Source of the DNA: COE1 sp045579665
Lineage (GTDB): Bacteria; Bacillota; Clostridia; Lachnospirales; Lachnospiraceae
DNA length: 5,213 bases
Direction: 5' to 3'
Assembly: GCA_045579665.1 (NCBI GenBank)
Contig: JAZNMO010000071.1
Coordinates: 1-5,213, forward strand
The notes under the pieces are model-generated. The model did not search any database. It saw nothing but the letters and a program-made list of their open reading frames with translations, and was not told the DNA's origin. This document shows positions 1-5,213 of the stretch, in pieces. A program made the position numbers and the translations under genes. Each line of letters starts with the position of its first letter. Position 1 is the stretch's first letter.

Positions 1-45
1 TTGGCCTCCGACTTTAATGAAAATGGTGATTTAGATGAATTTTAA
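1..45 (+). CDS. xseB: exodeoxyribonuclease VII small subunit, C-terminal tail (partial, 5' end outside window)
   Basis: Reading from base 1 gives 14 codons and a TAA stop (LASDFNENGDLDEF). The peptide is acidic and ends in an aromatic residue, like the poorly conserved tails of XseB proteins. XseB is the small subunit of exonuclease VII, which degrades single-stranded DNA in the cytoplasm together with XseA. The catalytic and oligomerisation parts lie outside the window, so no family motif can be seen. The call rests on position: in Bacillus and Clostridia xseB normally sits directly upstream of ispA, often overlapping it. Here the reading frame runs 11 bases into ispA, which suggests translational coupling. 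The stretch could be another short gene, but some upstream reading frame ending here is likely. Confidence 0.6.
   Translation: MASDFNENGDLDEF
25..30 (+). promoter_or_regulatory. non-canonical ribosome binding site of ispA (GGTGAT)
   Basis: No AGGAGG-like core lies before the ispA ATG. GGTGAT, four bases upstream of it, can pair with the ATCACC stretch at the 3' end of 16S rRNA, which is the downstream half of the full anti-Shine-Dalgarno sequence. In that alignment the distance to the start codon is normal. The site lies inside the xseB reading frame, so ispA translation probably also depends on ribosomes finishing xseB. The pairing is inferred from general knowledge of 16S tails, not from this organism's own rRNA. 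Confidence 0.45.
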
Positions 46-928
46 AGAAGAATTGCAGGGTAGAACTTCTCAAATAGAAGCAATACTGGAAGAGTATCTT
101 CCGAAGGAAGAAGGTCCGCAGAGGACTGTGATTGAAGCGATGAATTATAGCGTGAGAGTAGGTGGAAAGCGCCTGCGTCCGATGCTGATGCAGGAGACCT
201 ATCGCTTGTTTGGGGGCGAAGGAAAGCTTGTGGGGCCGTTTATGGCAGCTATGGAGATGATACATACCTATTCTTTGGTTCATGATGATTTGCCGGCGAT
301 GGATAATGATGAATATCGTAGAGGACAGCTGACGACTCATAAGAAGTTTGGTGAGGCAGAGGCAATATTAGCAGGAGACGGATTGCTGAACTTTGCATTT
401 GAAACGGCATTAAAGGCATTTGAAATGTCCAATCAGCCACTGGCTGTAGCAAAGGCTATGCAGATATTGGCAAATAAAGCAGGAATTTATGGCATGATAG
501 GTGGGCAGACTGCTGATATAGAGGCTGAAAGCATGGGGGATAAGGTAACACAGGAACAGCTGTTATTTATCCATGAGCATAAGACTGCGGCATTGATTCA
601 GGCTTCTATGATGATAGGAGCAGTGCTTGCAGGTGCGACAGCAGAGCAGGTAGCTCTTATGGAGCAGGCAGCCTACGAGGTAGGTGTTGCATTTCAGATT
701 CAGGATGACATTTTAGATGTGACAAGTACCTTGGAGGTGTTAGGTAAGCCAATTGGCAGTGATGAAAAGAACAATAAAACCACATACGTTACATTAAAGG
801 GGTTAGAACAGGCAACGAAGGAGCAGCGAGAAATGTCAGCGCATGCGATTTCGATATTAGAATCATTGGAACAGAAGAATGAGTTTTTGGTAGAGCTTAT
901 CAGAAGTCTTATTACAAGGATGAAATAA
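35..928 (+). CDS. ispA: (2E,6E)-farnesyl diphosphate synthase, polyprenyl synthetase family
   Basis: This cytoplasmic prenyltransferase joins dimethylallyl and then geranyl diphosphate to isopentenyl diphosphate, giving C15 farnesyl diphosphate for undecaprenyl and quinone precursors. The 297-residue length matches bacterial IspA. GGKRLRP (43-49) binds isopentenyl diphosphate. The first aspartate-rich motif, DDLPAMD (84-90), has the two-residue proline-alanine insertion typical of bacterial farnesyl synthases and is followed by R95-R96. HKTAALI (182-188) and the second aspartate-rich motif DDILD (224-228) complete the site. Y79, five residues before the first motif, is the bulky residue that in characterised enzymes such as that of Geobacillus limits the product to C15, so farnesyl is favoured over geranylgeranyl. 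The ATG at 35 gives the usual N-terminal length. The gene overlaps the upstream frame by 11 bases and lies 28 bases before dxs. No defect is seen. Confidence 0.95.
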   Translation: MNFKEELQGRTSQIEAILEEYLPKEEGPQRTVIEAMNYSVRVGGKRLRPMLMQETYRLFGGEGKLVGPFMAAMEMIHTYSLVHDDLPAMDNDEYRRGQLTTHKKFGEAEAILAGDGLLNFAFETALKAFEMSNQPLAVAKAMQILANKAGIYGMIGGQTADIEAESMGDKVTQEQLLFIHEHKTAALIQASMMIGAVLAGATAEQVALMEQAAYEVGVAFQIQDDILDVTSTLEVLGKPIGSDEKNNKTTYVTLKGLEQATKEQREMSAHAISILESLEQKNEFLVELIRSLITRMK

Positions 929-941
929 GCGCAGCTTTTAT

Positions 942-947
942 AAGGAG
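942..947 (+). promoter_or_regulatory. dxs ribosome binding site (AAGGAG), with a two-codon ORF between it and the start
   Basis: AAGGAG lies nine bases before the dxs ATG at 957. A closer ATG at 952, four bases from the site, opens only ATG-AAA-TGA (952-960). Its stop codon overlaps the dxs ATG as ATGA. Only the 957 start gives a Dxs protein, so this site together with protein homology fixes the start. Confidence 0.75.
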
Positions 948-956
948 CTTAATGAA

Positions 957-2831
957 ATGATATTAGAGACTATAGAGAGAGAAAATGATATAAAGAAGGT
1001 GGTACCTGAACAGTATAATCAGCTTGCAGACGAAATCAGAGAGTTTTTGATTCAGAAGATTAGTGTAAATGGCGGTCATCTTGGTTCAAATCTTGGTGCA
1101 GTAGAGTTGACAATGGCATTGCATTTAAGTTTGAATCTGCCTGAGGATAAGATTGTGTGGGATGTAGGACATCAGTCTTATACCCATAAGCTTTTGACAG
1201 GCCGAAGAGCAGGCTTTGAAAATCTGCGCAAATATGGTGGGATGAGTGGATTTCCAAAACGTAACGAAAGTGAATGTGACTGCTTTGATACCGGACACAG
1301 TTCTACTTCTATTTCAGCAGGTCTTGGTCTTGTAAAGGCAAGGGATATCATGAACCAGAAGCATACGATTGTTTCGGTGATTGGAGATGGTTCTCTTACA
1401 GGAGGTATGGCGTACGAAGCCTTGAATAATGCGGCACGTATGAAGACCAATTTTATTATAGTATTAAATGATAATAATATGTCTATTTCTGAGAATGTAG
1501 GCGGTGTTTCTAAGTATTTGAATAATATCAGAACAGCGGATAAGTATTTGGATATTAAGGAAGGAATATATAATTCTTTAATGGATACAAAGCTTGGTGA
1601 GCCGATTGTAGAAAGTATTCGTAGAGCAAAAAGCTCAGTAAAGCAGCTGGTAATTCCGGGAATGTTTTTTGAAGATATGGGAATTACTTACCTTGGCCCT
1701 GTGGACGGGCATAATATTAATGCAATGTTGAAGGTGTTCCGTGAGGCTAAGAGATGTAAGTCTGCAGTAATGGTTCATGTGATTACCAATAAAGGAAAGG
1801 GCTTTTTGCCCGCAGAACGTCATCCTGCCAGATTTCATGGTGCAGAGCCTTTTGATATTGCAACGGGCCTCCCGCTTAAGCAGAAGACAAAGTCGAATTA
1901 TACAGATGTATTTTCAACGGTTATGTGTAAGATGGGAGAACGTGAAGAAAAGCTTGTGGCAATTACGGCAGCCATGGCAGATGGTACCGGCTTGAAGCGT
2001 TTTCGTAATATGTATCCTGAGCGATTCTTTGATGTGGGAATTGCAGGGGAGCATGCTGTTCCCTTTGCGGCCGGACTTGCAGCAGGTGGATTAAAGCCGG
2101 TTGTTGCTGTATATTCGTCATTTTTGCAAAGAGCGTATGATCAGATATTGCATGATGTTTGTATCCAGAATTTACCTGTTATTTTTGCAATTGACAGAGC
2201 AGGGCTTGTAGGAAGTGATGGTGAGACACATCAGGGAATCTTTGATTTGTCTTATTTGTCGTCAATTCCTAATATGAATATTATGGCTCCGAAGAATAAA
2301 TGGGAGCTTTCTGATATGCTGAAGTTTGCAATTGATTTTGAGGGTCCGATAGCCATTCGTTATCCAAGAGGTGAGGCATTTGATGAGCTGAAGGAATTTA
2401 GAGCACCGATTGCTTACGGTAAGGGCGAGTGGCTTTACAAGGAAAAGGATATCGTGCTTGTAGCAGTCGGTAGTATGGTGAAGACGGCTCTTGCTGTAAG
2501 AGAGGCGTTGCTTCTTGACGGATACTTCTGCAGTATTATCAATGCAAGGTTTGTGAAGCCGATTGATACTGACATTTTGGATGAGGCTTGCAGGGAGCAT
2601 TCACTTATCGTGACGATGGAAGAGAATGTAGCAAGCGGTGGATTTGGTGAAAAGGTGCGTAGCTATTTGGATTCGAGAAATACTACAAAGGCAGCACCGG
2701 ATATTTTAAGCATTACCATTCCTGATGAATATGTGGAGCATGGCAATGTGGATATTTTACGAGAGGAAGTCGGTATTGATGCTGCATCCATTATTCGTAA
2801 GATAAAAAAGCGTTTTGAAAGAGAGGCGTAG
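957..2831 (+). CDS. dxs: 1-deoxy-D-xylulose-5-phosphate synthase
   Basis: This thiamine diphosphate enzyme condenses pyruvate and glyceraldehyde 3-phosphate, releasing CO2, to give 1-deoxy-D-xylulose 5-phosphate. This is the first step of the MEP isoprenoid pathway and also feeds thiamine and pyridoxal synthesis. The 624 residues match the family. The N-terminal domain shows GGHLGSNLG (39-47, with H41) and WDVGHQSY (68-75, with H72). The cofactor motif starts at GDGSLTGG (143-150) and ends at NDNNMSIS (171-178); D144 and N173 are the expected metal ligands. GPVDGHN (247-253) and H294 follow. The pyrimidine-binding domain has the catalytic glutamate E365 in GIAGEHAV, then YSSFLQRAYDQ (386-396) and H425 in DGETHQG. 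IRYPRGE (467-473) leads into the C-terminal transketolase domain, which includes SGGFGEKV (560-567). Several of these residues keep a constant offset from the E. coli enzyme. tlyA begins one base after the stop, so the two are surely co-transcribed. Confidence 0.97.
   Translation: MILETIERENDIKKVVPEQYNQLADEIREFLIQKISVNGGHLGSNLGAVELTMALHLSLNLPEDKIVWDVGHQSYTHKLLTGRRAGFENLRKYGGMSGFPKRNESECDCFDTGHSSTSISAGLGLVKARDIMNQKHTIVSVIGDGSLTGGMAYEALNNAARMKTNFIIVLNDNNMSISENVGGVSKYLNNIRTADKYLDIKEGIYNSLMDTKLGEPIVESIRRAKSSVKQLVIPGMFFEDMGITYLGPVDGHNINAMLKVFREAKRCKSAVMVHVITNKGKGFLPAERHPARFHGAEPFDIATGLPLKQKTKSNYTDVFSTVMCKMGEREEKLVAITAAMADGTGLKRFRNMYPERFFDVGIAGEHAVPFAAGLAAGGLKPVVAVYSSFLQRAYDQILHDVCIQNLPVIFAIDRAGLVGSDGETHQGIFDLSYLSSIPNMNIMAPKNKWELSDMLKFAIDFEGPIAIRYPRGEAFDELKEFRAPIAYGKGEWLYKEKDIVLVAVGSMVKTALAVREALLLDGYFCSIINARFVKPIDTDILDEACREHSLIVTMEENVASGGFGEKVRSYLDSRNTTKAAPDILSITIPDEYVEHGNVDILREEVGIDAASIIRKIKKRFEREA
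2822..2826 (+). promoter_or_regulatory. tlyA ribosome binding site (AGAGG) inside the dxs 3' end
   Basis: AGAGG lies six bases before the ATG at 2833 and overlaps the last dxs codons. It supports 2833 over the in-frame TTG at 2815, which would add six charged residues (MKERRR) absent from the family and would overlap dxs by 17 bases. Confidence 0.65.
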
Positions 2832-2832
2832 G

Positions 2833-3660
2833 ATGAAAGAACGTTTGGACGTTCTGCTGGTGAGACAGGGAATGGCGGAATCGCGAGAGAAAGCCAAGGC
2901 TGTAATCATGGCAGGCTGTGTATATGTAAATGACCAGAAGGAAGACAAAGCAGGTGCGATGTTTGATGAGACGAAGGTCACAATAGAGGTAAGAGGTAAT
3001 ACATTAAAATATGTAAGCCGTGGTGGATTGAAGCTGGAAAAGGCGATGAATCATTTTGATATTACGCTTACAGATAAAGTGTGTATGGATATTGGCGCAT
3101 CTACAGGCGGGTTTACGGATTGTATGTTGCAAAATGGTGCCTGCAAGGTGTATTCGGTTGACGTAGGGCACGGACAGCTTGCATGGAAGCTGAGAAATGA
3201 TGAACGTGTTGTATGTATGGAAAAGACCAATTTCAGATATATGGTACGTGAAGATATTGAGGATGATTTGGATTTTGCATCTGTTGATGTGTCCTTTATT
3301 TCTTTGACCAAGATTTTAGAGCCGGCTTATAACCTTCTTAAGACAGGCGCGCAGATGGTGTGCTTGATTAAGCCACAGTTTGAGGCAGGTAAGGAAAAGG
3401 TTGGAAAGAAGGGTGTAGTCAGAGAGCCTGAGGTTCACATCGAAGTCATTGAGAAGGTGATGGATTATGCAGTAAGTATCGGCTTTGAGGTACTGCATCT
3501 GGAGTTTTCACCAATCAGAGGTCCAGAGGGTAATATTGAATATTTATTGCATATATATAAGACAGAAGAAAAGACTGTTTCGGAACTTCCACCCCATGAA
3601 GTTTATGCGGACTTGATACATAATATTGTAAAAGAAGCGCATAAAACTTTAGATGTTTAG
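2833..3660 (+). CDS. tlyA: TlyA family rRNA (cytidine-2'-O)-methyltransferase
   Basis: TlyA proteins use S-adenosylmethionine to 2'-O-methylate cytidines in rRNA: C1920 of 23S rRNA, and in some members also C1409 of 16S rRNA. In mycobacteria loss of the enzyme gives capreomycin resistance. With the ATG at 2833 the protein has 275 residues. An N-terminal S4 RNA-binding domain spans about 1-60 (RLDVLLVRQGMAESREKA at 4-21). It is followed by the TlyA signature YVSRGGLKL (60-68) and an FtsJ-like methyltransferase domain with cofactor loop DIGASTGGFTD (86-96). K67, D152 (in VDVSFIS), K180 (in LIKPQFE) and E236 (in GNIEY) match the K-D-K-E tetrad of the Mycobacterium tuberculosis enzyme at a constant offset of two. 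The gene was once annotated as a hemolysin; the methyltransferase role is better supported. Whether one or both rRNA sites are modified cannot be told. It follows dxs by one base. No strong terminator follows. Confidence 0.93.
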   Translation: MKERLDVLLVRQGMAESREKAKAVIMAGCVYVNDQKEDKAGAMFDETKVTIEVRGNTLKYVSRGGLKLEKAMNHFDITLTDKVCMDIGASTGGFTDCMLQNGACKVYSVDVGHGQLAWKLRNDERVVCMEKTNFRYMVREDIEDDLDFASVDVSFISLTKILEPAYNLLKTGAQMVCLIKPQFEAGKEKVGKKGVVREPEVHIEVIEKVMDYAVSIGFEVLHLEFSPIRGPEGNIEYLLHIYKTEEKTVSELPPHEVYADLIHNIVKEAHKTLDV

Positions 3661-3689
3661 TATTTTTTACTAGAATTTCAAAAAAAATG

Positions 3690-3698
3690 TGTTATGAT
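3690..3698 (+). promoter_or_regulatory. candidate extended -10 promoter for nadK-argR
   Basis: TGTTATGAT is a TGn motif followed directly by TATGAT, which differs from the consensus -10 at one base. An eight-A tract lies just upstream (3680-3687). No good -35 stands at the right distance: TTTACT at 3666-3671 leaves a 21-base spacer, which is too long, but extended -10 promoters can do without one. Transcription would start near 3705, giving a leader of about 35 bases before nadK. This lies in the widest gap so far (79 bases), where a separate start for nadK, argR and possibly recN would make sense. Confidence 0.5.
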
Positions 3699-3739
3699 AA
3701 GAATAGCATAGCAAATGCATGGCAGACACAGGAGCATAG

Positions 3740-4552
3740 ATGAAGACTTTTTATATTTATACAAATGAGTTAAAAGATACGAACTGTGAAACAACCAAAT
3801 ATATACGTAAGTATTTGACAGAGCATGGCTGTATATGCAAGGATAAGGCGGATAATAGTGTAGAGTGTATTATTGTCTTAGGTGGCGATGGTACGATGCT
3901 GAGAGCAGCAGGTGCTTATCAGGAGATGAATATTCCGTTTATCGGCGTGAACCTTGGAACCTTGGGCTATTTGGCTGAGGTGGAGAAGGATCAGATAGAC
4001 AGTGCACTGGAACAGCTTATGTCAGATAAGTATGAGGTGGAGAGCAGGATGATGCTGACCGGATTTCCGGTGATAGCAGGAGAGCGGATAACTCCGATGA
4101 CAGCACTGAATGATATCGTTATCAATCGTAAGGGTGCGTTGCATGTCATTAATTTTAATATCTATGTAAATGGTCAGCTTTTAAGTACTTATAGTGCTGA
4201 TGGAATGATTATTTCCACGCCGACGGGGTCAACAGCCTACAATCTTTCAGCGGGAGGACCGATTGTGGAGCCTAAGGCGAGATTGATTATGATGACTCCG
4301 GTATGTTCACACACTCTTGTAAATAATCGCACGATTATATTGGCAGAGGATGATGTGATAGATGTTGAGATTGGCGATTATAAGCTTGGTGAGAAGCAGG
4401 AGGTTGATGCCAGCTTTGACGGTCGTCATCCTGTGAATTTAAACGAGGGTGATAAGATAAGAATTATTCGTTCGGATAAGGTGACGAAGATTATTAAGCT
4501 GAGTAAGGCAAGCTTTCTGGATACCTTACAAAAGAAAATGCGTATCATTTAA
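3740..4552 (+). CDS. nadK: NAD kinase (NAD(+)/ATP- or polyphosphate-dependent)
   Basis: NAD kinase phosphorylates the 2'-hydroxyl of the adenosine ribose of NAD to make NADP in the cytoplasm, the only route to new NADP in most bacteria. The 270-residue length is typical. GGDGTML (48-54) is the family hallmark and contains the catalytic aspartate D50. GVNLGTLGYLAE (69-80) follows. N124-D125 is the NE/D motif in its Asp form. The conserved core runs from SADGMIIST (152-160) through PTGSTAYNLSAGGPI (161-175). The C-terminal beta-rich domain extends to the end and contains the conserved FDGR (226-229). AGGAG at 3730-3734, five bases before the ATG, is a strong ribosome binding site. In Bacillus nadK is not part of this block. 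Here it lies between tlyA and argR behind its own candidate promoter, and argR follows by 15 bases. NADPH is used by the MEP pathway reductoisomerase, but a regulatory link to the upstream genes is only speculation. Confidence 0.95.
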   Translation: MKTFYIYTNELKDTNCETTKYIRKYLTEHGCICKDKADNSVECIIVLGGDGTMLRAAGAYQEMNIPFIGVNLGTLGYLAEVEKDQIDSALEQLMSDKYEVESRMMLTGFPVIAGERITPMTALNDIVINRKGALHVINFNIYVNGQLLSTYSADGMIISTPTGSTAYNLSAGGPIVEPKARLIMMTPVCSHTLVNNRTIILAEDDVIDVEIGDYKLGEKQEVDASFDGRHPVNLNEGDKIRIIRSDKVTKIIKLSKASFLDTLQKKMRII

Positions 4553-4567
4553 TAAGGGGATTACGGA

Positions 4568-5020
4568 ATGAAAAGACAGAGACATGAAGTAGTAGTAGAC
4601 TTGATTAAGAAGTACGATATTGAGACTCAGGAGGAGTTGGCTGCATATTTGAAGGCAGAAGGCTATGAAGTAACACAGGCAACGGTATCCAGAGATATTC
4701 GTGAGTTGAAGCTTTCTAAGATTGCGACAGGAAGCGGTAAACAGAAGTATATTATATTGAAGAATGATGACAGTTATCTGGGAGATAAGTTTATCAGAGT
4801 ATTAAAGGATGGCTTTGTTTCCATGGATACTGCACAGAATATATTAGTGATTAAGACAGTGCAGGGTATGGCGATGGCCGTAGCGGCAGCACTTGATGCA
4901 ATGAAGTTTCCGGAGATTCTTGGTTGTATTGCCGGAGATGATACCATTATGGCGGCTGTTAAGACAACAGAGGAAGCAGAAGCCTTGATGGATAAGATTA
5001 GCGAGATTCTGGATAGTTAA
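4568..5020 (+). CDS. argR: arginine repressor ArgR/AhrC
   Basis: ArgR is a hexameric DNA-binding protein that uses arginine as corepressor to shut down arginine biosynthesis and, in Firmicutes such as Bacillus (AhrC), to activate arginine catabolism. The 150 residues match the family. The N-terminal winged helix-turn-helix spans about 1-70, with the recognition helix TQATVSRDIRELKL (36-49) and the operator-contacting S41-R42. The C-terminal oligomerisation and arginine-binding domain contains VIKTVQGMAMAVAAALD (94-110) and GCIAGDDTI (119-127). D124-D125 correspond to the aspartates that bind arginine in E. coli ArgR. C120 replaces the usual Thr of the GT-IAGDDT motif, a mild variation. AAGGGGA (4554-4560), seven bases before the ATG, is a good ribosome binding site. 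The gene is almost surely co-transcribed with nadK. No convincing ARG box (paired TGAAT/ATTCA halves) was found in the intergenic gaps, so autoregulation cannot be shown from this window. Confidence 0.96.
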   Translation: MKRQRHEVVVDLIKKYDIETQEELAAYLKAEGYEVTQATVSRDIRELKLSKIATGSGKQKYIILKNDDSYLGDKFIRVLKDGFVSMDTAQNILVIKTVQGMAMAVAAALDAMKFPEILGCIAGDDTIMAAVKTTEEAEALMDKISEILDS

Positions 5021-5112
5021 GAAGAAGTGGTTGATATTCTTAGGTACTTAGGATTTGGCTATAGATAAACTTACATTTAGTCTAAAGCCCGTAAGAAGCA
5101 CAGGAGAAGGGT
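5021..5112 (+). other. argR-recN intergenic gap with short repeats, no clear promoter or terminator
   Basis: This 92-base gap is the longest in the window. It contains a direct repeat, CTTAGG at 5039-5044 and again at 5047-5052. It also holds an 11-base dyad TTTAG-T-CTAAA (5076-5086), which sits inside a wider pair CTTAC (5070-5074) and GTAAG (5091-5095). TAAGAA (5018-5023) can pair with TTCTTA (5037-5042), but that AU-rich stem has no U tract and is not a credible terminator. TATAGA (5060-5065) resembles a -10 but lacks a -35 at proper distance: TTGATA at 5031 is 23 bases away. The gap could hold a recN operator or weak promoter, or be simple spacer. Confidence 0.3.
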
Positions 5113-5213
5113 ATGTTAATAAGTTTACATGTTAAGAATTTGGCACTCATTAAGGAGACAGAGGTAAGCTTTAGGGAAGGACTTAATATTTTAAGTGGAG
5201 AAACAGGAGCCGG
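5113..5213 (+). CDS. recN: DNA repair protein RecN, N-terminal fragment (3' end outside window)
   Basis: The first 33 codons are present and the gene runs off the right edge. RecN is an SMC-like ATPase that acts early in double-strand break repair in the cytoplasm. The visible peptide carries the family start: MLISLHVKNLALI (1-13), then EVSF (17-20), EGLNILSG (22-29) and the beginning of the Walker A loop GETGAG (29 onward, with the second Gly of that stretch cut by the window edge), which would continue to Lys-Ser. AGGAG at 5102-5106, six bases before the ATG, is a strong ribosome binding site. argR-recN adjacency is the usual Firmicute arrangement and supports the call. Whether the rest of the gene is intact cannot be seen. 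Confidence 0.92.
   Translation, partial: MLISLHVKNLALIKETEVSFREGLNILSGETGA

Noticed and set aside
14..340. 108-codon open frame on the minus strand opposite ispA
   Set aside because: It lies antisense within a clearly real gene, its peptide is rich in His, Ser and Phe with no family resemblance, and no ribosome binding site or spacing supports it.
2262..2600. 112-codon open frame on the minus strand opposite dxs
   Set aside because: It is a shadow of the dxs coding sequence with no recognisable domain. The other minus-strand frames in dxs, tlyA and ispA are rejected for the same reason.
2815..2832. Upstream TTG start for tlyA adding six residues
   Set aside because: The ATG at 2833 has a properly spaced AGAGG, matches the family N-terminus, and is two residues shorter than the mycobacterial protein throughout. 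The extra MKERRR is non-homologous.
3642..3668. Possible terminator after tlyA (AAAC/GTTT stem followed by a run of six T)
   Set aside because: The stem is only four weak pairs with a seven-base loop and lies inside the end of the coding sequence. The T run alone is not enough to call an intrinsic terminator.
3706..3718. GCAT-AGCAA-ATGC hairpin in the nadK leader
   Set aside because: Four pairs with a five-base loop and no extension is expected by chance. There is no sign of a riboswitch or attenuator.
3661..3739. ARG box ahead of nadK-argR for autoregulation
   Set aside because: Neither this gap nor the 15-base nadK-argR gap contains paired TGAAT/ATTCA half-sites at the right spacing. AT-rich partial matches were not convincing.
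1..5213. A previously undescribed system, mobile element, CRISPR array or RNA gene
   Set aside because: Every gene over 100 bases belongs to a known housekeeping family in its usual order. No terminal inverted repeats, integrase or transposase, repeat-spacer pattern or tRNA/rRNA sequence was seen.

Overview
The window is a compact, one-directional stretch of housekeeping genes, all on the + strand. It carries a partial xseB end, then ispA, dxs, tlyA, nadK and argR, and breaks off in the first 33 codons of recN. By recall, this order closely matches the Bacillus block xseA-xseB-ispA-dxs-tlyA-ahrC-recN, but with nadK inserted between tlyA and argR, as is common in Clostridia. The AT-rich composition, strong purine-rich ribosome binding sites, ATG starts and protein wording fit an anaerobic low-GC Firmicute. 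Lachnospiraceae or a close relative is the best guess; no marker gene here fixes the genus.

Layout. Positions 1-45 hold the last 14 codons of what is probably the exonuclease VII small subunit. ispA (35-928) overlaps that tail by 11 bases. dxs (957-2831) follows after 28 bases, and tlyA (2833-3660) starts one base after the dxs stop. A 79-base gap (3661-3739) carries a good candidate extended -10 promoter ahead of nadK (3740-4552). argR (4568-5020) follows nadK by 15 bases. A 92-base gap (5021-5112) with short repeats and no clear promoter or terminator leads to recN (from 5113).

Function. Dxs makes 1-deoxy-D-xylulose 5-phosphate, the first step of the MEP isoprenoid pathway. IspA condenses the products of that pathway into farnesyl diphosphate for quinone and undecaprenyl carrier synthesis. 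NadK makes NADP, the source of the NADPH needed by later MEP and biosynthetic steps. TlyA methylates rRNA, ArgR is the arginine-responsive regulator, and XseB and RecN act in DNA metabolism and repair. All complete genes look intact, with their catalytic motifs present.

I found no mobile element, CRISPR array, RNA gene or new defence-like system. The points worth a second look are small-scale: an unusual ispA ribosome binding site inside xseB, a two-codon start-stop ORF fused to the dxs start, the internal nadK promoter, and the repeats ahead of recN.
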